A stretch of 64,000 bases of DNA from an uncultured Clostridium sp. Its GTDB lineage: Bacteria; Bacillota; Clostridia; Clostridiales; Clostridiaceae. The notes beneath the pieces are model-generated. The model saw only the letters and a program-made list of their open reading frames with translations. It was not told the origin of the DNA and searched no databases. Location: assembly GCA_937927335.1 (NCBI GenBank), contig CALBDU010000076.1:1-64000 (forward strand). Direction: 5' to 3'. Every line of letters starts with the position of its first letter. Positions within the stretch are counted from its first letter, which is position 1. The position numbers were made by a program, and so were the translations under genes. Below, piece after piece: positions 7,743-16,038 of the stretch.

Positions 7743-8150
7743 ATGATTAATGGACAAACTAAAAAAGAACCGCCTTCCATGGATCAATGGCTTAAGGAAG
7801 CAAAGGCCGATGCTGCAGCTTTACAGGACGGCATGTTCTTAGTACATAACGGCATTGTGCGCCAAACACCTAAGGCAAAGGTACGCCAAGGACTTGATGA
7901 TGGTTCCCTGGTTAAAGGAATGGAATTTAGTTATAATGCCGCAAAGGTTGAACAGGCCATTGCTGAGACATATAAGCTGGATGGAATATTCCATGTAAGG
8001 GTTTGGCTTAATGAAGGTCATCTGGAACTGGGTGACGATATAATGTATGTTCTTATTGGAGGGGATATAAGACCTCATGTTATTGATGCCTTGCAATTTC
8101 TTGTTGGAAAGATTAAAAACCAATGTGTTACAGAAATTGAACAAAAATAA
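7743..8150 (+). CDS. MoaE-like molybdopterin synthase large-subunit homologue
   Basis: A 135-residue protein. HNGIVRQTPKAKVRQG and KVEQAIAETYKLDGIFHVRVWLNEGHLELGDDIMYVLIGGDIRPHVIDAL match the MoaE fold, where the Gly-x-Leu-x-x-Gly-Asp segment precedes the substrate pocket. MoaE with MoaD inserts the dithiolene sulfurs into molybdopterin. No moaD or other cofactor gene is nearby, so a complete synthase cannot be argued from this window. An aldehyde ferredoxin oxidoreductase at 28.4-30.1 kb would need this cofactor. AAGGAG lies 10 bases before the ATG. Confidence 0.75.
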   Translation: MINGQTKKEPPSMDQWLKEAKADAAALQDGMFLVHNGIVRQTPKAKVRQGLDDGSLVKGMEFSYNAAKVEQAIAETYKLDGIFHVRVWLNEGHLELGDDIMYVLIGGDIRPHVIDALQFLVGKIKNQCVTEIEQK

Positions 8151-8174
8151 AAAATCCAGAAATGTATTGTAAAC

Positions 8175-8205
8175 GAGCACTCAATTTAGAAATCTGAGTG
8201 CTCTT
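8175..8205. terminator. Hairpin terminator between convergent genes
   Basis: GAGCACTCA (8175-8183) pairs perfectly with TGAGTGCTC (8195-8203). It sits between the stop codons of the MoaE-like gene and the helicase gene; the T-run is weak. Confidence 0.6.
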
Positions 8206-8210
8206 ACATA

Positions 8211-10562
8211 TTACGGATTGCCTGACCAAAAGTTGTGTAAACTACTTTCTATTTGTTTAAAACTTCTAACCTTTAAATTAGGGAACCAATATTGTGGAAA
8301 TAACTGCTGGTAGCTTTTGGTTCCCCATCTTTCATCAATAAGAAGGATAATTCCCTTATCTCCTTCAGTACGGATAACTCTGCCGGCAGCCTGTAAAACC
8401 TTGCTCATTCCAGGATATAAATATGAGTATTCATATCCGTGGCAATTCTTTTTATTAAAATAGTCCTTTATGATATTTCTTTCAAAACAAATTTGCGGAA
8501 GCCCAACACCCACAATTATTGCACCAATAAGATCATCATGCTTCAGGTCCACACCCTCAGAAAATACTCCTCCCAGTACGCAGAAGCCTAAGATTCCAAT
8601 TTCTGTTTTTCTGCGAAATTCCAGAAGGAAAGCCTCCCTGTCCTCCTCATTCATGCTGTTGGCTTGTACCTGTGTATAATAATCAGGGTATCTTGATGAA
8701 AAAATGGTAAAAACCTCATTCATGTATACATATGATGGAAAATAGGCAATATAATTTCCAGGCCTCTGCTCTATAGCTGTTTTTATGCATTCAGCTACAG
8801 CTCCATAGGTGCTCTTTCTATTTTTAAATTTGGTTGAGATGTTGTCAGCTATCAACAATGCCCGGTTATTTACATCAAAGGGTGAGGGAAGTGTCATCCT
8901 GTAGCTGGACATTTCTCCTCCAAGAATATCAGAGTAATATTCTATGGGTGATAACGTAGCAGAAAAAAACACGGCTGCCTTGCCTCTTTTTTGTGCTTCC
9001 CTTAGCAGGAGGGAGGGATCCAGGCAATACAATTTTATTATTGTATCATTCATTATGTTTTCAACATATGTTATGTATCTTTCATCATAAAATTCAGCCG
9101 TTCTCATAAATGCAAGACCATTAAAATACATGTCCAGTAAATTTTCGTGAAATTCGCTTCCCTGGTTTTTAGCCAGCCATTCCTCCGATACACTTATAAA
9201 TTTCATTAACAATGGATAGATCTCTTTTGGCTCACCTTCTTGAAGAAATTCACCATCACCCGCTGATTTTTTCATAGTTATCATAAAAGAATTCAATTTA
9301 TCCAGTGCCTTGAATATTTTTGGCTCCCTGCCTTTAAATTTCTTTTTCAAGTCCATAATAGAGTTCTTTGATAACTCGGCAGAAAACATATCTCTTGCTC
9401 TGTCTACCAGATTGTGAGCTTCGTCTATTAAAAAAGCATAGTCGCCAGAGGTATCCGAAAATAATCTCCTGAGATATACTCTGGGGTCGAATACATAGTT
9501 GTAATCACAAATTATACAGTCTGCAAAAATGGTCAGATCTAATGAAAATTCAAATGGACAGACCTTATGCTTTATGGAATAGGTTTCAATAGTCTTTCTA
9601 TTAAAATTGTTTTCATGCTGAAGCATATCAAGGAGAGCATCATTGATTCTATCAAAGTGTCCTTTAGCAAACTCACAGCTCTCAGCATTGCATATGGACT
9701 TTTCCTTAAAGCATATTTTATCCTTGGCAGTAAGGATTACAGCCTTCAAACGAAGACCATTATCCTTCATTTTGGCAAGGCTTTCCTCGGCCACATCTCT
9801 CACAATTGTTTTTGCTGTTAGATAAAAAATTTTGGATACATGCCCTTCGGCAATTGCCTTAACAGCAGGGAACAATGTTGATATTGTTTTACCTATACCT
9901 GTGGGAGCTTGAATAAATATTTTTTTATTTTCAGCAATTGTCCTATATACATTAACGGCCAGATCTCTCTGACCTTTGCGATATGTATCAAAAGGAAAAT
10001 CAAGAGCCTTTATAGAGGTGTCCCTTATAGCAGTCCAATCTCTGGTAAGTGCTGCCCATATCAGGTATTTGTCCAGCAAATTAAAAAAGAATTCCTTCAG
10101 CTGGATTTTACTGAATTGCTTCAAAAACCTTTTAATTTCATCAGTTTCCAGGTGGTAGTAAGTGAGTTGCACTGCCATTTTGTCCATATTGTTTTGCATG
10201 CAGTAAATATAAGCATAGCATTTTGCCTGAGCCCAATGAGTTTCATTGATATACCCGTCGAAATAATCAAAGGGCTTGCTCGTGGACTTAATTTCATCAA
10301 TAATTGTTATTTCTTCATCACAGATAATGCCATCTGCACGGCCTTCCACAGAAAAATTGAAATCTTTATAGCATATGTCATACTTTAAGGCTACCTCAGG
10401 AAGATAACTTTTGTATTCATTGTTTTTCTGGAGCTTCTGATGTGCCCTGGTCCCGTCCAAGGCCCTGGAGCTGCCCATAAACTGTGAGTCGATGTCTCCG
10501 GAACGAAAAATGAATTCCACCAGATTTCTCACAGATATTCTAACATCTGTTTTATTGCCCAC
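8211..10562 (-). CDS. Rad3/DinG-type ATP-dependent DNA helicase with N-terminal nuclease-like domain
   Basis: A 783-residue superfamily 2 helicase. The N-terminal ~160 residues contain ADGIICDEEITIIDEIKST, the D...ExK pattern of PD-(D/E)xK nucleases. The helicase core follows: Walker A in QAPTGIGKT, DEAH box in LIDEAHNL, and motif VI in QAAGRVIRTEGDKG. Between motifs I and II, four Cys (CFKEKSIC, CEFAKG, VCPFEFS) form the probable 4Fe-4S cluster of XPD/DinG enzymes. The likely role is DNA repair or resolution of unusual structures. The start fits MGNKTDVRISVRNLVEF, a conserved beginning. A perfect 13-base inverted repeat (10594-10626) lies just upstream. Confidence 0.88.
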   Translation of the reverse strand: MGNKTDVRISVRNLVEFIFRSGDIDSQFMGSSRALDGTRAHQKLQKNNEYKSYLPEVALKYDICYKDFNFSVEGRADGIICDEEITIIDEIKSTSKPFDYFDGYINETHWAQAKCYAYIYCMQNNMDKMAVQLTYYHLETDEIKRFLKQFSKIQLKEFFFNLLDKYLIWAALTRDWTAIRDTSIKALDFPFDTYRKGQRDLAVNVYRTIAENKKIFIQAPTGIGKTISTLFPAVKAIAEGHVSKIFYLTAKTIVRDVAEESLAKMKDNGLRLKAVILTAKDKICFKEKSICNAESCEFAKGHFDRINDALLDMLQHENNFNRKTIETYSIKHKVCPFEFSLDLTIFADCIICDYNYVFDPRVYLRRLFSDTSGDYAFLIDEAHNLVDRARDMFSAELSKNSIMDLKKKFKGREPKIFKALDKLNSFMITMKKSAGDGEFLQEGEPKEIYPLLMKFISVSEEWLAKNQGSEFHENLLDMYFNGLAFMRTAEFYDERYITYVENIMNDTIIKLYCLDPSLLLREAQKRGKAAVFFSATLSPIEYYSDILGGEMSSYRMTLPSPFDVNNRALLIADNISTKFKNRKSTYGAVAECIKTAIEQRPGNYIAYFPSYVYMNEVFTIFSSRYPDYYTQVQANSMNEEDREAFLLEFRRKTEIGILGFCVLGGVFSEGVDLKHDDLIGAIIVGVGLPQICFERNIIKDYFNKKNCHGYEYSYLYPGMSKVLQAAGRVIRTEGDKGIILLIDERWGTKSYQQLFPQYWFPNLKVRSFKQIESSLHNFWSGNP

Positions 10563-10593
10563 TTCATCACCTTCAAACCTAGTGTAATATGGT

Positions 10594-10626
10594 ATGGTTG
10601 TTTATACTAGTATTATAAACAACCAT
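10594..10626. promoter_or_regulatory. Perfect 13-base inverted repeat upstream of the helicase gene
   Basis: ATGGTTGTTTATA (10594-10606) and TATAAACAACCAT (10614-10626) are exact reverse complements around a 7-base loop, 32 bases upstream of the minus-strand helicase start. It could be an operator or a hairpin in the leader. It does not match a LexA box that I know. Confidence 0.5.
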
Positions 10627-10849
10627 GGGAGGCATAACAAGAGAGTAAAACATATGCAGCTTGATATAAAAATTATTATATTTATAAGCAGATATGTATC
10701 AAAAATAAAACAGCGTTGTAAAAGTGCAACAATAAAAAGAAAGCAATATAATGCCTTAAGATAGGTATATACAGGTTAATGCACTAATAAGACCAGAAGC
10801 CAATAAAATTCTGCTGCTGCAAAAATGCAACGTTTAGTCGTTGACATGA
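10627..10849. other. Intergenic region between helicase and glycerol dehydrogenase
   Basis: A/T-rich DNA with short imperfect hairpins such as GTTG...CAAC near 10713-10730. A 36-codon frame starting near 10653 has only a weak ribosome binding site, and I do not call it. I see no RNA gene here. Confidence 0.3.
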
Positions 10850-10880
10850 GTTGACATTGGTGCCAGGCACCAATGTCAAC
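10850..10880. repeat. Perfect REP-like palindrome
   Basis: GTTGACATTGGTGCC (10850-10864) and GGCACCAATGTCAAC (10866-10880) are exact reverse complements around one base. The GGTGCC-GGCACC core resembles palindromic repeats linked to REP-associated (RAYT/Y1) transposases; no such transposase is in the window. Its position, about 15 bases upstream of a sigma-54 promoter, also allows an activator-binding role. Confidence 0.7.
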
Positions 10881-10894
10881 ATATTGTCTTAAAC

Positions 10895-10910
10895 TGGCAT
10901 ATTAATTGCT
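10895..10910 (+). promoter_or_regulatory. Sigma-54 (-24/-12) promoter of the glycerol dehydrogenase gene
   Basis: TGGCAT-attaa-TTGCT: GG at 10896-10897 and GC at 10908-10909 are exactly 10 bases apart, as the sigma-54 consensus TGGCAC-N5-TTGCW requires. The predicted start of transcription is near 10921, about 29 bases before the start codon. Confidence 0.7.
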
Positions 10911-10949
10911 GTATTTAGTAGTTATAAAACAAAAAGGGAAGTGTTGCAA

Positions 10950-12050
10950 ATGGCTAAAAGAATAAAATATCCCTGTGAGTATATTCAGGGTAAAGGAGAA
11001 ATTAGGAATATTGGAAAGCACTTAAGCAAATTGGGAAAAAAGATCTTAATTATTATAAGTGAGGGTAACTATAAACGGTTAGCACAGGATATTAGGATGA
11101 GTTTTGATGAAAATCCAGCTGAATATATTTTTGAATATTTTAGTGGAGAATGTACTTTCGAGGAAATCAACCGTATTGCGGAAATCGGTAAAATTAATAA
11201 TTGTGATGTAATTGCTGCTATTGGCGGAGGCAAGGTTATTGACACAGGAAAGGCTGTTGCAAAATGCCTGGATGGAATTACTGTTATTGTACCTACAATT
11301 GCATCAAATGATGCGCCATGTAGCGGATTAAGTGTTGTCTATAATAATGAAGGTGTTGTTGTAAAGGTTATTTTCTCAAAAAGAAATCCTGATTTAGTTC
11401 TGGTTGATTCAGAGGTAATTGCTAAGGCGCCTGTAAGAATGTTTGCAGCAGGGATGGGAGATGCCTTGGCAACATACTTTGAAGCCAGAGCCTGTAAGAG
11501 CTCAAATGCAAAAACAATGGCAAGAGGCAATTCAACTAATACAGCAATTATGATGGGTAAACTTTGTTATGATATATTAATGGAAAATGGTATTGAAGCA
11601 AAAAGATCCGTTGAGAAGAATGAAGTCTCCGAGGCTCTGGAAAATGTACTGGAAGCAAATATTCTTTTAAGCGGTATCGGCTTTGAAAGTGGCGGACTTG
11701 CTGCTGCTCATGCAATAAATGATGGTTTTGCTTATGTTGAACAATGTCATGGAATGCTGCATGGCGAAAAAGTTGCCTTTGGCACTATAGCACAGCTTAT
11801 TTTGGAAAAGGCGTCACAAGAGGAATTATATAAAGTTATTGATTTTTGCATTGAAGCAGGGCTGCCTGTAACGTTATCAGATATGGGAATTATGAATGTA
11901 GTAGATACGGACATAGAAAGAGTTGCAGAAGCAGCCTGCGTAAAAACACAATCTACAAAAAATATGCCTTTCCCTGTAAGTGTAAAGGATGTATATAATG
12001 CAATTTTAAAGGCTGATGAGATTGGGAAGGCAAGAAAAAGAACCTTATAA
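10950..12050 (+). CDS. gldA: Glycerol dehydrogenase (iron-containing alcohol dehydrogenase family)
   Basis: The 366-residue protein fits GldA length and pattern: NAD-binding AAIGGGKVIDTGKA, then PTIASNDAPCSGLSVVY. The metal ligands are in GMGDALATYFEA (Asp), AAAHAINDGF (His) and CHGMLHGEKVAFG (His). GldA oxidises glycerol to dihydroxyacetone with NAD+, or works in reverse on small hydroxyketones. I start at ATG 10950 because GGGAAG lies about 8 bases upstream; an in-frame GTG at 10941 overlaps that site. No dha kinase or glycerol dehydratase is adjacent. Control by sigma-54 is predicted from the -24/-12 boxes at 10895-10910; the cognate activator is not obvious. Confidence 0.85.
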   Translation: MAKRIKYPCEYIQGKGEIRNIGKHLSKLGKKILIIISEGNYKRLAQDIRMSFDENPAEYIFEYFSGECTFEEINRIAEIGKINNCDVIAAIGGGKVIDTGKAVAKCLDGITVIVPTIASNDAPCSGLSVVYNNEGVVVKVIFSKRNPDLVLVDSEVIAKAPVRMFAAGMGDALATYFEARACKSSNAKTMARGNSTNTAIMMGKLCYDILMENGIEAKRSVEKNEVSEALENVLEANILLSGIGFESGGLAAAHAINDGFAYVEQCHGMLHGEKVAFGTIAQLILEKASQEELYKVIDFCIEAGLPVTLSDMGIMNVVDTDIERVAEAACVKTQSTKNMPFPVSVKDVYNAILKADEIGKARKRTL

Positions 12051-12071
12051 GTGTGAGATGCTTCAATCATC

Positions 12072-12124
12072 TTTTGGGGGCCTGACCCCATTCCATTATA
12101 TGGAAGGGGGTCAGGCCCCCAAAA
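12072..12124. repeat. Long REP-like hairpin with GGGGTCAGGCCCCC core
   Basis: An 18-base perfect inverted repeat: TTTTGGGGGCCTGACCCC (12072-12089) against its complement (12107-12124), with an inner TTCCA/TGGAA stem in the loop. The GGGTCAGGCCCC motif recurs next to REP-associated Y1 transposase genes in many bacteria, as far as I recall. It lies between gldA and the ribose operon and has no T-run, so it is probably not a simple terminator. Confidence 0.75.
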
Positions 12125-12141
12125 TAATAACTAAATATGTA

Positions 12142-12190
12142 TTGACATAGTCTGTGAAAACGAATACTATTAACTTAGTGAACCGGTTAA
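12142..12190 (+). promoter_or_regulatory. Promoter and LacI-type operator of the ribose operon
   Basis: TTGACA (12142-12147) and TACTAT (12165-12170) with a 17-base spacer form a strong promoter. Just after the expected start of transcription lies TGAACCGGTTAA (12179-12190), with a CG-centred AACCGGTT palindrome typical of LacI/GalR-family operators. RbsR, encoded at the end of this cluster, is the natural candidate to bind here. Confidence 0.75.
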
Positions 12191-12221
12191 ACAAGCTTAT
12201 TGATTTTTAGGAGTGGTAAAT

Positions 12222-13154
12222 TTGGGAAATGTCTGCGTTATTGGCAGTATAAATATGGATTTAATGGTTAAAGTTGACAGGATGGTCAAGGTTGGAGAAA
12301 CTATAATTTCCAAAGGCTATTACAAAAATTCCGGAGGAAAGGGCGCCAACCAGGCAGTGGCTGCCAGCAGGCTTGGAGCTAATGTATATATGATTGGCAA
12401 AGTGGGAAATGATGAAACTGGTGATGTGCTTCTGAGAAAACTCTCAGAGGATAATGTGGATGTTAAATACATAAGTATAGATGAAGAAAACCCTACAGGC
12501 ATGGCAGTTATAACAGTAGATGAGGCTGCAAACAACTCAATTATAGTTATTCCAGGTGCAAACATGAACCTGGACTGCTCTAATGTGCAGAGGGCAGAGG
12601 ATATAATCAAAATGTCTGAGCTTATTGTTGCACAATTTGAAACACCTGTGGAGGCAACAGTTTCAGCTTTTCAAACAGCAAGGGAAAATAATGTAATAAC
12701 AATACTGAATCCTGCACCGGCTAGAGAAATTCCTGATGAGCTTTTAGCGTTGACAGATATAATCATTCCAAATGAAACTGAAGCCTATGAGCTCACAAAG
12801 GTGAAAATTGAAAATGAAAAAAGCATAAAACTGGCAGCTGAAAGGTTCCTGGAAAAGGGAGTTAAGTATGTAATAATAACCCTTGGTGAAAGAGGGGCTG
12901 CCCTCATATCAAGGAATCAATATGAGCTTTTAAAGGCCATAAAGGTCAATGCAATAGATACTACTGCGGCAGGAGACAGCTTTATAGGGGCATTGTCAAG
13001 CAAATTGTGCAATTGTAAAGATTTAAGCTTTGAAGAGATAAAGAATGCTGTAATTTTTGCTAACAAGGTTTCATCTATGGTTGTTCAAAAAGAAGGGGCA
13101 CAAGCATCCCTGCCTAAACTAGAGGAAGTTTTGATGAAATTTGGGGAGGAATAG
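12222..13154 (+). CDS. rbsK: Ribokinase
   Basis: RbsK phosphorylates ribose to ribose 5-phosphate with ATP, the entry step to the pentose phosphate pathway. The PfkB fold is clear: GSINMDLMVKVDRM at the N-terminus, the sugar-binding GGKGANQAVAASRLG, and the anion-hole/catalytic motif DTTAAGDSFIGAL near residue 250. About 310 residues, normal for the family. I choose TTG 12222 because AGGAG ends 8 bases before it; an in-frame GTG at 12213 overlaps that site. It leads rbsKDACB, with a 2-base gap before rbsD. Confidence 0.93.
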   Translation: MGNVCVIGSINMDLMVKVDRMVKVGETIISKGYYKNSGGKGANQAVAASRLGANVYMIGKVGNDETGDVLLRKLSEDNVDVKYISIDEENPTGMAVITVDEAANNSIIVIPGANMNLDCSNVQRAEDIIKMSELIVAQFETPVEATVSAFQTARENNVITILNPAPAREIPDELLALTDIIIPNETEAYELTKVKIENEKSIKLAAERFLEKGVKYVIITLGERGAALISRNQYELLKAIKVNAIDTTAAGDSFIGALSSKLCNCKDLSFEEIKNAVIFANKVSSMVVQKEGAQASLPKLEEVLMKFGEE

Positions 13155-13156
13155 CA

Positions 13157-13552
13157 ATGAAGAAAACTGGACTTTTAAATAGCCATATCTCGGAAGTTAT
13201 ATCAAAAATGGGGCATACTGATGAAATAGCTATAGGTGATTGCGGTCTTCCCATACCAAGGGAAGCTGAAAGAATAGATATTGCCCTTATAAAGAACGTT
13301 CCAACTTTTATTGAAACATTAAAGGCGGTTTTAATGGAGCTGGAGGTTCAGGAGGTAATAATCGCAGAAGAAACAAAAGTGCAAAGCCCGGTTCTTTACG
13401 AAGAAATCATTGCTTTGCTTGGTGATAAAAAGGTTAGCTTTGTAGCCCATGAAGAGCTGAAGCAGGAGCTTAAAAACTGCAAAGCTGTAATTAGAACAGG
13501 GGAGCAGACACCATATGCGAATATTATTTTGCAATCAGGAGTTGTATTCTAA
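13157..13552 (+). CDS. rbsD: D-ribose pyranase
   Basis: RbsD interconverts the pyranose and furanose forms of ribose so that ribokinase receives its substrate. The 131-residue length is standard. H20 and D28 in KMGHTDEIAIGDCGLPIP are the catalytic His and a conserved Asp; the C-terminal TGEQTPYANIIL closes the active site of the neighbouring subunit in known structures. It starts 2 bases after the rbsK stop, so translation is coupled. Confidence 0.93.
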   Translation: MKKTGLLNSHISEVISKMGHTDEIAIGDCGLPIPREAERIDIALIKNVPTFIETLKAVLMELEVQEVIIAEETKVQSPVLYEEIIALLGDKKVSFVAHEELKQELKNCKAVIRTGEQTPYANIILQSGVVF

Positions 13553-13571
13553 CAGGTTTTAGGAGGAGAAA

Positions 13572-15092
13572 ATGGAACATAACTGGCCTCTTTTGGAGAT
13601 GGTTGATATATCAAAATCTTTTTTTGGAGTAAAGGCGCTTCAGAATATAAACATCCAGGCTTATGCCGGTAAGGTGCTGGCACTGCTTGGTGAAAATGGT
13701 GCAGGTAAATCCACACTGATGAAAATTCTAAGCGGTATCTATAAGAAAGATGAAGGCAGAATATTAATTGATGGAAAAGAAGTAAATATAAACGGTATAA
13801 GATCTGCTGAGGAACTGGGTATAACTATAATTCATCAGGAATTAAGTATGCTGCCCAATATGACCGTATATGAAAATATTTTTTTGGGAAATGAAAAAGT
13901 AAGCAAGTTTGGAAAACTTGATAAAAATGAAATGAGAAAACAAAGTGCAGAAATGCTGAAAAAGCTGGGCTGCAATGTCTCTCCAGACATGATGGTAGGA
14001 AAAATCAGCGTAGGCGAAATGCAGATGCTTGAAATAATCAAGGCAGTTTCAAAACATTCAAAAATTATTATAATGGACGAACCAACTACAGCATTAACAG
14101 ATGTAGAAACACAAAATTTATTCAAGGTAATTACAAAGCTTAAGTCGGAGGGTATTGCCATCATATATATTTCCCACAGGCTTGATGAGATATTTCAGAT
14201 TTGCGATGACGTAACGGTGTTAAGGGATGGAAATCTCATAGGCAGTGCCAAGGTATCCGATGTATCAAAGGATCAGTTGATTTCCATGATGGTTGGCAGG
14301 AAATTAGAAGAACAGTTTCCATATAGAAAATCTGAAACTGGAAGTGTGGTTCTTAAAGCTGAAAACCTATGCTGGAAGGATAAGGTGAAGAACGTATCCT
14401 TTGAGGTGAAATGTGGCGAAATACTTGGCTTTTCAGGGCTTATGGGCTCCGGAAGAACGGAAATAGCAAAGCTTATCTTTGGTGAATATAAAAAATCTTC
14501 CGGCAACATATTGGTGGAAGGGAAAAAGGTTAATATTCATTCCCCTAAGGATGCAATCAAAAATGGCCTGGCCTATCTATCTGAAGACAGAAAGAAGGAG
14601 GGCCTGGTTCTGGGAATGACGGTGGGAGAAAATATGACCCTTTCCAATTTAAAAAGTTATGAGAAGACTGCATTTAAAATAAATAAAATTGAAGAAAACA
14701 ACCATGTGAAGGAGTATATTAAGAAGCTCTCTATCAAAACCACGGGGCTAAGCCAGAAAATCAAACACCTAAGCGGAGGTAACCAGCAGAAGGTTATAAT
14801 AGCCAAGTGGGTTATGCTATCACCAAAGGTATTGATCGTGGATGAACCTACAAGAGGTATTGATGTAGGAGCAAAAAAGGAAATCTATGATGTGCTTAAT
14901 GACCTTAAAAAAATGGGAAAGGCAATTATATTAATTTCCTCAGATATGCCTGAAATAGTTGGTATATGTGACAGAGTAATTGTTATGCACGAAGGGGTTA
15001 TAACCGGGGAGCTTAACAGGGAAGATGCAAATCAGGAAAATATAATGAAATATGCAGTCGGGTTTGATAAGGAGATACAAAATGGTAAATAA
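13572..15092 (+). CDS. rbsA: Ribose ABC transporter, tandem ATP-binding protein
   Basis: RbsA powers ribose import. The 506 residues carry two ATPase modules. The first has Walker A GENGAGKST and Walker B IIIMDEPTTALTD. The second has a degenerate P-loop, SGLMGSGRTE, as in other sugar transporters of this family, with signature LSGGNQQKV and Walker B VLIVDEPTRGIDVG. AGGAGG lies just before the ATG. Its end overlaps the start of rbsC by 11 bases. Confidence 0.93.
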   Translation: MEHNWPLLEMVDISKSFFGVKALQNINIQAYAGKVLALLGENGAGKSTLMKILSGIYKKDEGRILIDGKEVNINGIRSAEELGITIIHQELSMLPNMTVYENIFLGNEKVSKFGKLDKNEMRKQSAEMLKKLGCNVSPDMMVGKISVGEMQMLEIIKAVSKHSKIIIMDEPTTALTDVETQNLFKVITKLKSEGIAIIYISHRLDEIFQICDDVTVLRDGNLIGSAKVSDVSKDQLISMMVGRKLEEQFPYRKSETGSVVLKAENLCWKDKVKNVSFEVKCGEILGFSGLMGSGRTEIAKLIFGEYKKSSGNILVEGKKVNIHSPKDAIKNGLAYLSEDRKKEGLVLGMTVGENMTLSNLKSYEKTAFKINKIEENNHVKEYIKKLSIKTTGLSQKIKHLSGGNQQKVIIAKWVMLSPKVLIVDEPTRGIDVGAKKEIYDVLNDLKKMGKAIILISSDMPEIVGICDRVIVMHEGVITGELNREDANQENIMKYAVGFDKEIQNGK

Positions 15093-16011
15093 TTTAAAGA
15101 ACTTTCTTTTAAAATATATTTCTTTAATTGGGTTACTGATGCTTTGTTTGATAATAGCAATGATATCCCCAAGATTTTTAACTGTTTCAAATATTTTAAA
15201 CGTCCTTACCCAGGTATCAGTTAATGCGATACTGGCCATAGGTATGACCTTTGTAATATTAACAGGAGGTATAGACCTTTCCGTAGGTTCTGTACTGGCA
15301 ATCACAGGAGCAGTGGTGGCAACCTTTGCAAAAGCAGGAGGGAATATACTGCCTGGAGCCATTGTTACAATAGCTTTAGGAGCTGCTATTGGCCTTTTTA
15401 ACGGGCTGCTGGTTTCCAAAGGCAAGGTTCAGGCTTTTATAGTAACCCTGGCAACTATGACCATATTCAGGGGAGTGACATACGTATTTACTGACGGAAA
15501 TCCAATTTCAGGACTAGGAGACAATATATCGTTTATAGGAAATAAAATGCTGTTTGGTGTGCCTATTCCAATATATTTAATCCTGATAGTTTTGCTTATA
15601 GCATGGTATACATTAACTCAAACAAGGTTTGGAAGATATGTTTATGCACTGGGGGGGAATGAGGATTCAGCCAGACTCTCCGGAATTAATACAAACAAGA
15701 TAAAAACTCTGGTATATGTGATATCAGGTATAACTGCGGCAATAGCAGGAATAATAGTAACCAGCAGAATCGGTTCAGCATCACCAAATGCAGGTACAGG
15801 CTTTGAGCTTGACGCAATAGCTGCTGTGGTCCTTGGAGGAACAAGCTTAGCCGGCGGCGAAGGAAAAATAACGGGTACTATTATCGGTGCACTTATTATC
15901 GGGGTGCTTAATAATGGATTGAATCTTATGGGGGTTTCACCATTTTATCAATCTATAGCAAAAGGTGTAGTTATCCTTCTGGCTGTCCTAATGGACAAGA
16001 AGGAAAAATAA
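15082..16011 (+). CDS. rbsC: Ribose ABC transporter permease
   Basis: The membrane channel of the ribose importer, 309 residues with about 8-10 hydrophobic segments. Family motifs include SVNAILAIGMTFVILTGGID near residue 45 and AIAAVVLGGTSLAGGEGKI in the C-terminal half, the coupling region with RbsA. I start at ATG 15082, behind AAGGAG inside the rbsA tail; upstream extension in this frame would run deeper into rbsA and has no ribosome binding site. Confidence 0.92.
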   Translation: MVNNLKNFLLKYISLIGLLMLCLIIAMISPRFLTVSNILNVLTQVSVNAILAIGMTFVILTGGIDLSVGSVLAITGAVVATFAKAGGNILPGAIVTIALGAAIGLFNGLLVSKGKVQAFIVTLATMTIFRGVTYVFTDGNPISGLGDNISFIGNKMLFGVPIPIYLILIVLLIAWYTLTQTRFGRYVYALGGNEDSARLSGINTNKIKTLVYVISGITAAIAGIIVTSRIGSASPNAGTGFELDAIAAVVLGGTSLAGGEGKITGTIIGALIIGVLNNGLNLMGVSPFYQSIAKGVVILLAVLMDKKEK

Positions 16012-16038
16012 ATAATTAAATTAAAAGGGGGACTGTAA

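Noticed and set aside
9909..10388. A 159-codon plus-strand frame inside the helicase gene
   Set aside because: It is antisense to a well-supported gene and its translation matches no family pattern.
10653..10763. A 36-codon frame between the helicase and gldA
   Set aside because: Lys/Ile-rich translation with only a weak ribosome binding site; likely chance.
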